From the NCBI GenBank assembly GCA_023554445.1, contig JAMJQQ010000141.1:1-57825 (forward strand): a DNA stretch of 57,825 bases, read 5' to 3'. This document shows, piece after piece, positions 34,502-41,743 of this stretch (positions are counted from its first letter, which is position 1; each line of letters opens with the position of its first letter). The translations under genes were made by a program, and so were the position numbers. The DNA is from Carthagonibacter metallireducens. GTDB taxonomy: Bacteria > Gemmatimonadota > Gemmatimonadetes > Palauibacterales > Palauibacteraceae. Below the pieces are notes generated by a model, which was given only the letters and a program-made list of their open reading frames with translations, ran no database searches and was not told where the DNA came from.

Positions 34502-35780
34502 TCGCGATCGGCGTCTCCGCGCCGAACCGTCGCTCCACGTAGTCCTCGAGAATCTCGATGAACTCGGCAACGATCCGCTCGCCCCTCAGCGTGGAGTAGT
34601 GTTCTCCATCCACGTAGATCGGTGCGCTCGGCGCCTCGAAGGTGCCGGGCAGAGAAATCCCGATGTCTGCGTGGCGGGACTCGCCGGGCCCGTTCACCAC
34701 GCAGCCCATCACCGCAACGTTCAAGGTCTCGACCCCGGGATAACGCTCCCTCCAAGCCGGCATCCGTTCGTTGAGATAACCCTCGATCTCCTGCGCCATC
34801 TCCTGGAAGAAGGTGCTGGTCGTGCGTCCGCACCCGGGACAGGCCGTGACCTGTGGCTCGAAGCTGCGGATACCGAGCGACTGGAGAATCTGGCGAGCGA
34901 CCCGGACCTCCTCGCTGCGATCGCCGCCCGGAGTCGGAGTGAGCGACACCCGGATCGTGTCGCCGATCCCCTCGGCGAGCAGGATCGAGAGCCCGGCCGT
35001 GCTCGCGACGACGCCCTTGCGGCCCATCCCGGCCTCGGTCAGCCCGAGGTGGAGCGGGTAGTCGGAGAGCGGCGCCAGCCGGCGATAGACCGTTACGAGG
35101 TCGCGAACCGCGGAAACCTTGGCGCTCAGGATGATTCGATCGTGCGGCAGCCCGATCTCCTCGGCGACGGCGGCCGAGCGCATGGCGCTCTCGATCATCG
35201 CGTCGATCATCACCTCGTGCCCATCCCGCGGCTCGGCGAGCTTCGCGTTGGCATCCATCATCGAGGTGAGCAGCTGCTGGTCCAGCGATCCCCAGTTGAC
35301 CCCGATCCGGACCGGCTTTCCGTGCTCGATCGCGCACTCGACGATTCGCGCGAAGTTCGCGTCCCAGGTCTTCCCGCCCACGTTACCCGGATTGATCCGG
35401 TATTTGGCGAGCGCCGCCGCGCAGTCCGGGTGGCCGGGCAGCAGGATGTGCCCGTTGAAGTGGAAGTCACCGATCAGCGGTACGATAACGCCGGCATCCG
35501 CGAGACGGGCGGCAATCTCCGGCACGGCCCGCGCCGCGGCGGGGGTATTCACCGTAACGCGCACGATCTCACTGCCGGCCTCCGCCAGGCTCGCGACCTG
35601 TTGCACCGTGGAATCGATGTCGGCCGTGTCGGTGTTGGTCATCGACTGCACGACGATCGGGTGATCGCCGCCGACCCCGACCCCGCCTACATCGACCACT
35701 CCGGTGCGTCGGCGGACGCCGACAGAGATGTCGGAGGCCTGTTCGGATCCCGCTGGGCCGTCGTTCATGGAGTCGAGCAT
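34497..35780 (-). CDS. ispG: 4-hydroxy-3-methylbut-2-enyl diphosphate synthase
   Basis: 427 aa from ATG 35780, with GAGG upstream; ATG 35768 is an alternative. It has the GcpE landmarks VVQSMTNTDTADIDSTVQQV, IGDFHFNGH, KYRINPGNVGGK and IRIGVNWGSL. The C-terminal Fe-S domain has CPGCGRTTS and VMGCVVNGPGESRHADIG with the cluster cysteines. It performs the penultimate step of the MEP isoprenoid pathway, which is therefore the expected pathway here. Confidence 0.97.
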   Translation of the reverse strand: MLDSMNDGPAGSEQASDISVGVRRRTGVVDVGGVGVGGDHPIVVQSMTNTDTADIDSTVQQVASLAEAGSEIVRVTVNTPAAARAVPEIAARLADAGVIVPLIGDFHFNGHILLPGHPDCAAALAKYRINPGNVGGKTWDANFARIVECAIEHGKPVRIGVNWGSLDQQLLTSMMDANAKLAEPRDGHEVMIDAMIESAMRSAAVAEEIGLPHDRIILSAKVSAVRDLVTVYRRLAPLSDYPLHLGLTEAGMGRKGVVASTAGLSILLAEGIGDTIRVSLTPTPGGDRSEEVRVARQILQSLGIRSFEPQVTACPGCGRTTSTFFQEMAQEIEGYLNERMPAWRERYPGVETLNVAVMGCVVNGPGESRHADIGISLPGTFEAPSAPIYVDGEHYSTLRGERIVAEFIEILEDYVERRFGAETPIAT

Positions 35781-35893
35781 CGAGCCTCGGTTGCAGTGAT
35801 TCCGGCGGTCAGCCCTACGAGCGTTATCTACGCCCGGTCCCATTCTAACGCTGCGGCTTCGGTACGTTCCACCGGCGCCACCGTGATGCAGAA

Positions 35894-35917
35894 GGGCCCC
35901 GGATCGCTCCGGGGCCC
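35894..35917 (-). terminator. Strong GC hairpin downstream of the 72-aa gene
   Basis: A perfect 9-bp stem GGGCCCCGG/CCGGGGCCC with a 6-base loop. On the minus strand it is followed by TTCTG, a weak T-tract, so it best serves the minus-strand 72-aa gene whose stop lies about 87 bp upstream. It lies between that gene and ispG. Confidence 0.6.
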
Positions 35918-36003
35918 AGTGCGCCCGTCGGCCGGCGCGCGGCTCGCGCTGTCCCGGCCTCCGGCGTCTTTCCGTTCGCGGTCGCTTCGCTAGTGCTCTC
36001 CGC

Positions 36004-36222
36004 TCACGCCTGACGGGCGCTGGCCTGCTTGAGGAACGACTTCAATCGGGAGTCGATACCCGACCTCCGTTCCCGCTTCATCTCATGCTCGAACGCGATC
36101 CGGTTGGCCACGGTCGCATTCCGGATCCAGCGATCGGTGATCGCCGGTCTGTGGAGCACGGTCCCAGCCCTCGGCTTTCCCGACGGGCGAATCGCGGCCG
36201 GAGATCTCATCGACAGAGTCAT
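36004..36222 (-). CDS. Orphan 72-aa basic protein under a NrdR-type promoter
   Basis: 72 aa from ATG 36222 with GAGGG 5 bases upstream. A 12-codon frame (start 36257) overlaps its ATG at ATGA and could couple translation. The protein is basic and has no signal or TM segment. The C-terminal half is helical (NRIAFEHEMKRERRSGIDSR, LKSFLKQASARQA). No family was recognised. A consensus-like promoter at 36448-36476 with tandem boxes, a leader of about 220 nt holding DnaA-box-like repeats, and a strong hairpin downstream frame it as a discrete unit. It could also be a non-coding RNA locus. Confidence 0.45.
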   Translation of the reverse strand: MTLSMRSPAAIRPSGKPRAGTVLHRPAITDRWIRNATVANRIAFEHEMKRERRSGIDSRLKSFLKQASARQA

Positions 36223-36358
36223 ACGTCCCTCACCGCGGTGGAAGTCACGACATTCATCGGTTCAAGCGTCGAACCGGACCGCTTACCCGCGCGTCGAGAT
36301 GTTGATAGGGGCCGCTCAACAAGTTCTCAAAACGAGCCCCGGGAATTCGAGGGGCCGG

Positions 36359-36419
36359 TTATCCACGACGGCTCGCCGCTTATCCACCGGTTTCCCCGGG
36401 GGCGGTCCGGGTTTTCCAC
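36359..36419. promoter_or_regulatory. Three phased DnaA-box-like repeats
   Basis: Direct repeats TTATCCAC at 36359-36366, TTATCCAC at 36380-36387 and TTTTCCAC at 36412-36419. They match eight of the nine positions of the DnaA box TTATCCACA, with the last A replaced. The starts are 21 and 32 bp apart, close to two and three helical turns. They lie between the NrdR-type promoter and the 72-aa gene. Confidence 0.45.
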
Positions 36420-36423
36420 GCGA

Positions 36424-36473
36424 ACCGCAAGATATTGTGCTGTGAGAAAACTAACCCTACCAGATATTGGGGT
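36424..36473. promoter_or_regulatory. Tandem NrdR-type boxes, 32 bp centre to centre
   Basis: Box A is ACCGCAAGATATTGTGCT (36424-36441, centre 36432.5). Box B is CCTACCAGATATTGGGGT (36456-36473, centre 36464.5). They share the core AGATATTG and the 32-bp spacing with the pair upstream of nrdJ. The NrdR consensus is close to ACACWATATMTWGTGT. Box B overlaps the promoter spacer of the minus-strand 72-aa gene and the stop codon of the aminotransferase. Confidence 0.55.
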
Positions 36474-36476
36474 CAA
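36448..36476 (-). promoter_or_regulatory. Promoter of the 72-aa gene
   Basis: Minus strand TTGACC (36471-36476), a 17-base spacer and TAGTTT (36448-36453). Its architecture matches the nrdJ promoter: in both, ACCCC directly follows TTG or TTGC, and GGGTTA precedes the -10 region. Confidence 0.5.
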
Positions 36477-37627
36477 GCATTGAACGTCGCCATGAGCCTT
36501 CGGCCGGCCTCCCGCAGCAGATCCTCCGATTTGCAGAAGGCGAAGCGCACCAGATGGCTGCCGTCGGACGGGTCGGCGAAGAAGCTGGACCCGGGAACCG
36601 GGGCGACCCCTGCCTGCTTCGCGAGCCGAAGCGCGAACGCCGTGTCGTCTTCCCCGGAAAGCCCTGAAAAGTCAGCCAGTACGTAGTAGGCGCCGGCAGG
36701 TGGACTGCAGCGGAATCCTGCTTCCGGCAGCGACGACATGAGCAGGTCTCGTCGGCTTCGATAGCCGGAGGCGAGATCCTGGTAGTAGGCGTCGCCGAGT
36801 GTTTCCATGGCCTCGGCCACGGCCTCCTGCAGAGGCGCCGGAGCGCCGACGGTCAGAAAGTCGTGAACCTTCCGGATCGCATCGCCCGCGGCCTCGGGCG
36901 CCACGATCGTGCCGACGCGCCAGCCCGTTACGCTGAAGGTCTTCGAGGCACCGCTCACGGTCACGGTGCGCTCCCGCATTCCGGGCAGTCCAGCGATCGG
37001 CAGGTGCTGGCCCTCGTAGAGAATGTGCTCGTAAATCTCGTCGGTGATCGCCCACGCGTCGTGACGTCGGCAGAGTTCTGCGATTGCCTCCAGCTCCGCG
37101 CGTGTCAGGACGTGGCCAGTGGGATTGTTCGGTGTATTCAGTACGATCGCACGGGTCGCCGGTGAGAACGCCTGCGCCACCCGGTCCAGATCGATCCCCT
37201 CCCCCGGTTGGACCGGCACGAAGATCGGCTTCGCGCCCGACAGGATCGCGTCCGGGCCGTAGTTCTCGTAGAACGGCTCCAGGATGATCACTTCGTCGCC
37301 GGGATCGACCAGTGCGAGCATCACGGCGACCATCGCCTCGGTCGCCCCGCAGGTGATCGTGACGTGGCGGTCGGGGTCCACCTCGAGATCGTACCAGCGC
37401 CCGTAGCCGGCGGCGACCGCCTCGCGCAGTCGGGGCGAGCCCCAGGTGACAGCGTACTGATTCACATCGCTCCGGATCGCCCGGACGGCGGCCTCCTTGA
37501 GCACCTCCGGGGCCGGGAAGTCCGGAAATCCCTGCGCCAGGTTGATCGCGCCGCAGCGGTCGGCGACGCGGGTCATCTCGCGAATCACCGACTCGGTGAA
37601 ACCGTGGGTGCGACGTGCAGTCTGCAT
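36473..37627 (-). CDS. Class I/II PLP aminotransferase
   Basis: 384 aa from ATG 37627 with GAGG upstream; the longer frame overlaps the methyltransferase. It has INLAQGFPDFPAPEVLKEAA, NQYAVTWGSPRLREAVA, NTPNNPTGHVL, TDEIYEHILYEG, and the PLP lysine in SGASKTFSVTGWRVG. A late Arg (LVRFAFCKS) binds the substrate carboxylate. It resembles methionine/kynurenine-type (YbdL, KAT) transaminases. The substrate is not fixed by eye. It follows the methyltransferase by 8 bp. Confidence 0.92.
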   Translation of the reverse strand: MQTARRTHGFTESVIREMTRVADRCGAINLAQGFPDFPAPEVLKEAAVRAIRSDVNQYAVTWGSPRLREAVAAGYGRWYDLEVDPDRHVTITCGATEAMVAVMLALVDPGDEVIILEPFYENYGPDAILSGAKPIFVPVQPGEGIDLDRVAQAFSPATRAIVLNTPNNPTGHVLTRAELEAIAELCRRHDAWAITDEIYEHILYEGQHLPIAGLPGMRERTVTVSGASKTFSVTGWRVGTIVAPEAAGDAIRKVHDFLTVGAPAPLQEAVAEAMETLGDAYYQDLASGYRSRRDLLMSSLPEAGFRCSPPAGAYYVLADFSGLSGEDDTAFALRLAKQAGVAPVPGSSFFADPSDGSHLVRFAFCKSEDLLREAGRRLMATFNA

Positions 37628-37635
37628 TCCCGTCC

Positions 37636-38271
37636 TCAGCGGATCGCGAAGCCGGCGATGTGCGGCGCCCAAGGCGCCCAGCTCACCGCAGAATCGAACC
37701 GCTCGAGCTCCAGCGAGGAGAACCCGGCCGACTCGAGAGTCCGGGCCGTGTCACGGGTGAGGTCGCACCCTTCTCCCAGCCATTGCCACGGGCGGTGAAT
37801 TCGCTCCTGGAGTCTCCTCTTGCCCGATCCCGTCGGAGCGCCGACGTGCTCGAGGAATGCGAAGCGGCCACCGGGTCGGAGGACGCGCCTCACCTCCGAA
37901 ACGACACGCTCGGGATCCCGCACGCTGCACAGGACGAGGGTCGAGACCACGAGTTGCGCGCTGGCCGATTCCACATCCATCCCCTCTGCACCCGCGTGGC
38001 GGAGGTCGATCTCGACACCCTGTTTCCGGGCCTGCGCCTGCATCCGGTCCAGCATCATCGGGTTCGGCTCTACCGCGATGACCTTCGTTCCCCGCGGGTA
38101 GTAGCGGAAGTTGGCTCCGGTGCCCGGCCCCAGTTCTACCACCGTCTCGGGAATCTCGCCGAACAGCCGGCGCTTCCTCTCCCCGTACTCCCGGTGCATC
38201 CCGGGCTCGGCGACCGCCAGGAACCAGGCGTTGAACCGGCCGCGGACCGGGTGGGGCTCGTGAGCGCTCAT
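37636..38271 (-). CDS. Class I SAM-dependent methyltransferase
   Basis: 211 aa from ATG 38271. The SAM-binding motif I is VVELGPGTGANFRYYP, motif II is VIAVEPNPMML, and there are post-motifs VVSTLVLCSVRDPERVVSEVRRVLRPGGR and FLEHVG. It is of the UbiE/METTL7 type. The C-terminus contains a WQWLGEGCDLTRDT segment common in that group. The methyl acceptor is unknown. It is probably co-transcribed with the aminotransferase. Confidence 0.88.
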   Translation of the reverse strand: MSAHEPHPVRGRFNAWFLAVAEPGMHREYGERKRRLFGEIPETVVELGPGTGANFRYYPRGTKVIAVEPNPMMLDRMQAQARKQGVEIDLRHAGAEGMDVESASAQLVVSTLVLCSVRDPERVVSEVRRVLRPGGRFAFLEHVGAPTGSGKRRLQERIHRPWQWLGEGCDLTRDTARTLESAGFSSLELERFDSAVSWAPWAPHIAGFAIR

Positions 38272-38372
38272 GGGCCCGGGTACCGACGAGGGCCCATCCG
38301 GGTTCCGTGCAACGCTTGCCACCGCTCGCGGGTTCTCACATTCGAGACAAATGTCCTGAACGAGGAGTAAGA

Positions 38373-38942
38373 ATGTCGAGAAGAAACCTCCCCGCGCTGC
38401 TCGCCCTCTTCCTGGTAGCGACTCCTGCGGCCGCCCAGGACTGGGGCCGGTCGACCGCTGATCTCGACGTCCCGGCGGCGCAAGCGGAAGACGTAAAATC
38501 GATCGACTCCATCATCTCCGCGCTGTACGACGTGATCTCGGGACCGGCCGGTGAGGCACGCGACTGGGACCGCTTCCGGTCGCTGTTTCTCCCCGAGGCC
38601 CGGCTTGTCCCCTCGGGATCGGCACCCGATGGCAGCACTCGATACCTGGCCTGGAGCGTCGAAGACTACATTGCCACCGCAGGCGGACAGCTCGAGGCCA
38701 ACGGGTTCTTCGAAACGGAAGCCCATCGGGTCGAGGAGCGATTCGGCCACATCGCGCACGTATTCAGCACCTACGACTCGTACCGCACGGCAGATGAAAT
38801 GAAGGCCCGGGAGCCCTTCATGCGCGGCATCAACAGTATCCAGCTGCTGTTCGACGGCGAGCGGTGGTGGGTGGTCCAGGTCTTCTGGCAGGCCGAGAGC
38901 CCGGAGACGCCGATTCCCGAGCGCTACCTGGGCGAGGGCTGA
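38373..38942 (+). CDS. Secreted NTF2/SnoaL-like protein
   Basis: 189 aa from ATG 38373 with CGAGGAG upstream. The signal peptide is MSRRNLPALLALFLVATPAAAQ. The mature part matches an NTF2-like fold: a helix with DSIISALYDVISGPAGEARDW, then FRSLFLPEARLVP, FFETEAHRVEERFGHIAHVFSTYDSY, INSIQLLFDGERWWVVQVFWQ. Periplasmic NTF2-like proteins can be binding or catalytic. No active site is evident. Confidence 0.82.
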   Translation: MSRRNLPALLALFLVATPAAAQDWGRSTADLDVPAAQAEDVKSIDSIISALYDVISGPAGEARDWDRFRSLFLPEARLVPSGSAPDGSTRYLAWSVEDYIATAGGQLEANGFFETEAHRVEERFGHIAHVFSTYDSYRTADEMKAREPFMRGINSIQLLFDGERWWVVQVFWQAESPETPIPERYLGEG

Positions 38943-38950
38943 GGCTGGCA

Positions 38951-38980
38951 TGGCGCCCACTGCGCCACCCGTTCGTGGCG
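38951..38980. terminator. Hairpin between convergent genes
   Basis: Overlapping stems TGGCGC/GCGCCA (loop CCACT) and CGCCAC/GTGGCG (loop CCGTTC) lie just after the plus-strand stop and 13 bp before the end of the convergent minus-strand gene. Alternative folds would compete, and either can serve as a bidirectional terminator. Confidence 0.45.
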
Positions 38981-38992
38981 GGCGTCCGCTGG

Positions 38993-40111
38993 TCACTCCT
39001 CCCGCTGCTGCCGGTAACTGAGGATCTTCGGATTGCAGATGTCGCCGTCGCGCACCTCGATCGCGCGACGCAGGGTCTCGTCCTCGTCCCAGGCTTCGGG
39101 CCCCGACAGCACGCGCCCCAGCCAGGCGACGACGACGTCGGAGATCTCCCAGCTGGCGCTCCGCCACAGCCAGCTCGGGGTGTGATCTACGCCGTAGTAG
39201 AGGGCGGGCCCGACCCCGAAGGTCGGATCGGCGAACGAAGTCGGGCGAGCGAAGGGGAATCCCATCCCCAGGTCACAGCTCACGTCCACGATCAGCGATC
39301 CGGCCCTCAGGCGGTCTTCCTCATCCGGCTTCATGAACAGGATCGGATCGTCGGTGTCCTGCAGTATTCCGTTGACGATCACATCGGCGTCCGCGAACGC
39401 TTCCACCATCTCGCGCCGGGTCCCGTCGGGCTCCAGCACGTGAACGCCTCCCTCCGGATCCCTCACCATCCGTCCGAACAGCCCGCCGGCCATGCGATCG
39501 CGTACCGCCCACGGCGGTCGCAGCGTGTAGACCTCGAAGTCGTGGATGCCGAGTCCCTGCAGGGCTCGGATCGCGCCTCGACTCACCGAGCCGAAGCTCA
39601 CGACGGTCGCTCGCAGCGGCCGTCCGAAGTGTCCGGTCTCACCGCGCAGCGACAGCGCGTGAAGCACGGCGCAGTAACCCGCAAGCTCGTTGTTCCGATA
39701 GAAGAGGTGCATCCCACGGGACCCTTCGGACCACAGGTACATGGCCTCGAATGCGAGCATCGTCTGGCCGCGCTCCAAGGCCAGGTCCGTGATCTCGCGC
39801 TGCTGCACGCAGTGAGGCCAGCCCCAGAGGACCGCTCCCTCACGCAGCTCTCTGAGGTCCTCCTCCACCGGTTTCGGCAACAGCACCCCATCGCAGGTTT
39901 CGAGAAGCTCCGCTCGATCCGCTACGCCTCCGAACCGCTTCTCGAGAGTCGCATCCGCTACGCCGAAAGGCTCTCCGTAGCCACGCTCGAACAGAAGGCG
40001 CCTGGCCACGCCGCCCGGAATCCGGTCGAAATGAACCGGGTGGATCGGGACGCGGCGCTCGTTCTCCTTTCGGCTCGTTCCGACGATCCCGAATCGCTGC
40101 AGCTCGCTCAT
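38993..40111 (-). CDS. AlaDH/PNT-family reductase, lysine-ketoglutarate reductase-like
   Basis: 372 aa. The N-terminus GTSRKENERRVPIHPVHFDRI is the AlaDH/PNT N domain. AGYCAVLHALSLRG, VVSFGSVSRGAIRALQGLGI (Rossmann loop), ADVIVNGILQ and IVDVSCDLGMGFPFA match the LKR domain of AASS and N5-(carboxyethyl)ornithine synthases. Its start overlaps the saccharopine dehydrogenase-like stop by 4 bp (ATGA), as expected for a split LKR/SDH pair. The carboxyethylornithine synthase alternative cannot be excluded. Confidence 0.75.
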   Translation of the reverse strand: MSELQRFGIVGTSRKENERRVPIHPVHFDRIPGGVARRLLFERGYGEPFGVADATLEKRFGGVADRAELLETCDGVLLPKPVEEDLRELREGAVLWGWPHCVQQREITDLALERGQTMLAFEAMYLWSEGSRGMHLFYRNNELAGYCAVLHALSLRGETGHFGRPLRATVVSFGSVSRGAIRALQGLGIHDFEVYTLRPPWAVRDRMAGGLFGRMVRDPEGGVHVLEPDGTRREMVEAFADADVIVNGILQDTDDPILFMKPDEEDRLRAGSLIVDVSCDLGMGFPFARPTSFADPTFGVGPALYYGVDHTPSWLWRSASWEISDVVVAWLGRVLSGPEAWDEDETLRRAIEVRDGDICNPKILSYRQQREE

Positions 40112-41514
40112 CGTACGGCCTCCGGCGCACGGATCGACGGTGAGGGGACGTCACCGCCGCTCGGCGCGACCGGCCGGCGTGTTTCCTCGAACACGAGTCC
40201 CTCGGCCTCGAGAGCATTCAGGATCGGTCCGTACACCGCCGGGTGCGTGGGAATCAGGCTTCCGGTGAGGGTCAACCCCCCGTCCAGCAGCAGCTGAGCC
40301 GCCAGGGCGGTGGGCAGGCCGACGGTCCGCGACATGGCGGTGAAGCCCGCGGCGCCTTCCGTGGCCATCGTCGAGGTGATGACCTCTTCGCCTCCGTCGG
40401 AGCCGATCACGTCGAGCTCGTGCCGCAACACGACCATGTCCCGACCGCCGGCCGGAATCGTCAGCCGGGTTCGCAGCAGGTGATTCATCATCTCGGCTGG
40501 CGTACGCCCGTCGCATTCGAGCCGATCGTCGGAGAACAGGCCGAGCCAGCGCAGGTTTCGAATCACGTCACCATCCACCGGTATCCCGAGGAGCGAGGCC
40601 ACCCGCGACTCGACTTCGAATCCGTCGGCCGGCGGTGCGCCGATTCCCGGCAGAAACATCTCCACCACCTCGCGGGCCGAACGTTCGCAGAGATCCGGAA
40701 TCCGCAGGCTCTCGTTCGGCAGGCCCAGCCTCACCACCGCGTCCCAGGTCTCGCACCACCCCGGCCACCGCATGGTGGCCCTCAGAATCGTCTCGGCTTC
40801 GTCGAGTCCGAACACGGCTCCGTAGGATACCGAATCCCGATTCGGGTACGCGATCATCGTCCCGACGCCCTCGACCTCCACGGGCCACGTGTGCCGGAAC
40901 ACCCTGTGGTGCGGCACGAGGCGGATCCTGCCGTGCTCCTTGTACTGGGCGCCGCGTGCGCCCGACATCACCACGTTGCGGGGGTTCCATGTCACCCAGT
41001 ATCCGAGCGGGTTCACCTCCTGACCCGGCGCCGGAACCCCGGAGCCGTAGGACCGGAATGCCTGCACCCGGCCGCCCTCGCCACGAATCCGGTCGAGCAG
41101 AGCCATCGCCGACATGTGATCGATGCCGGGATCGAGGCCGAGCTCGGAGAGGATCAGCACCCCCCGGCGCTGCGCGTCGGAATCCAGGGCTCGGACCGCC
41201 TCGTCACGGTAGGAGACCGAGAGCATGTGCGTGCCGTGCGAGAGGCAGTCCCAGGCGACCAGGTGCTGGAAGGCCGGCGCCAGCATGTTGATCACGACGT
41301 CGGCCTGCGAGATTCTGGCATCGCGCATCGCAGCGTCGTTGACGTCGAAACGGATCGCCGCGCCGCGGGAGTGTCCCGCCACCAGCCATTCGGCGGCCGA
41401 TCGGTCGAGGTCGGCCACGGTCACGAACCAGTCCGAGGCCTCCGCCATGTCCAGCAGGCGGTGCACGAGAAATGGGGCGCTCCGTCCGGCCCCGAGGACG
41501 AGGACCTGCTTCAT
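40108..41514 (-). CDS. Saccharopine dehydrogenase-family oxidoreductase
   Basis: 468 aa. The NAD(P) Rossmann loop is VLVLGAGRSAPFLVHRLL, followed by DVVINMLAPAFQHLVAWDCL, SELGLDPGIDHMSAMAL and FRSYGSGVPAPG, with the C-terminal Sacchrp_dh_C features GDVIRNLRWLGLFSDD and MSRTVGLPTALAAQLLL. In the lysine pathway this enzyme makes or uses saccharopine and aminoadipate semialdehyde. It is translationally coupled to the LKR-like gene. Together they resemble both halves of mammalian AASS. Confidence 0.88.
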   Translation of the reverse strand: MKQVLVLGAGRSAPFLVHRLLDMAEASDWFVTVADLDRSAAEWLVAGHSRGAAIRFDVNDAAMRDARISQADVVINMLAPAFQHLVAWDCLSHGTHMLSVSYRDEAVRALDSDAQRRGVLILSELGLDPGIDHMSAMALLDRIRGEGGRVQAFRSYGSGVPAPGQEVNPLGYWVTWNPRNVVMSGARGAQYKEHGRIRLVPHHRVFRHTWPVEVEGVGTMIAYPNRDSVSYGAVFGLDEAETILRATMRWPGWCETWDAVVRLGLPNESLRIPDLCERSAREVVEMFLPGIGAPPADGFEVESRVASLLGIPVDGDVIRNLRWLGLFSDDRLECDGRTPAEMMNHLLRTRLTIPAGGRDMVVLRHELDVIGSDGGEEVITSTMATEGAAGFTAMSRTVGLPTALAAQLLLDGGLTLTGSLIPTHPAVYGPILNALEAEGLVFEETRRPVAPSGGDVPSPSIRAPEAVR

Positions 41515-41635
41515 GGCTCCCTGCCTTTGGGGTTAGAACGAAAGCCTAACGGGTCGCCGAGCGCGCGGCGAGCCATGACCGTCCGCGCCGTGACTCCGCG
41601 CGCGGCGACGACCCCGGACCGACCCCCAAATGCGA

Positions 41636-41658
41636 AGCCCGGCCACGAGGGCCGGGCT
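41636..41658 (-). terminator. nrdJ terminator hairpin
   Basis: A perfect 9-bp stem AGCCCGGCC/GGCCGGGCT with a 5-base loop lies 86 bp after the nrdJ stop. On the minus strand it is followed by TTCGCATTTGG, a loose T-rich stretch. It also separates nrdJ from the saccharopine dehydrogenase-like gene. Confidence 0.6.
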
Positions 41659-41743
41659 GTCGCTGTCCCACCTGCCATCTTGTCCGGCGGCGCGTCCAGG
41701 AGGAGCACACCGCCGGGCTGCTACCGCCCGACCGATCCTGGGA

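Noticed and set aside
36223..36476. Chromosome origin (oriC)
   Set aside because: Three DnaA-box-like repeats and a slightly AT-richer tract are present, but dnaA, gidA, parA and rpmH are not nearby and the last box base is not A. Kept only as an alternative reading.
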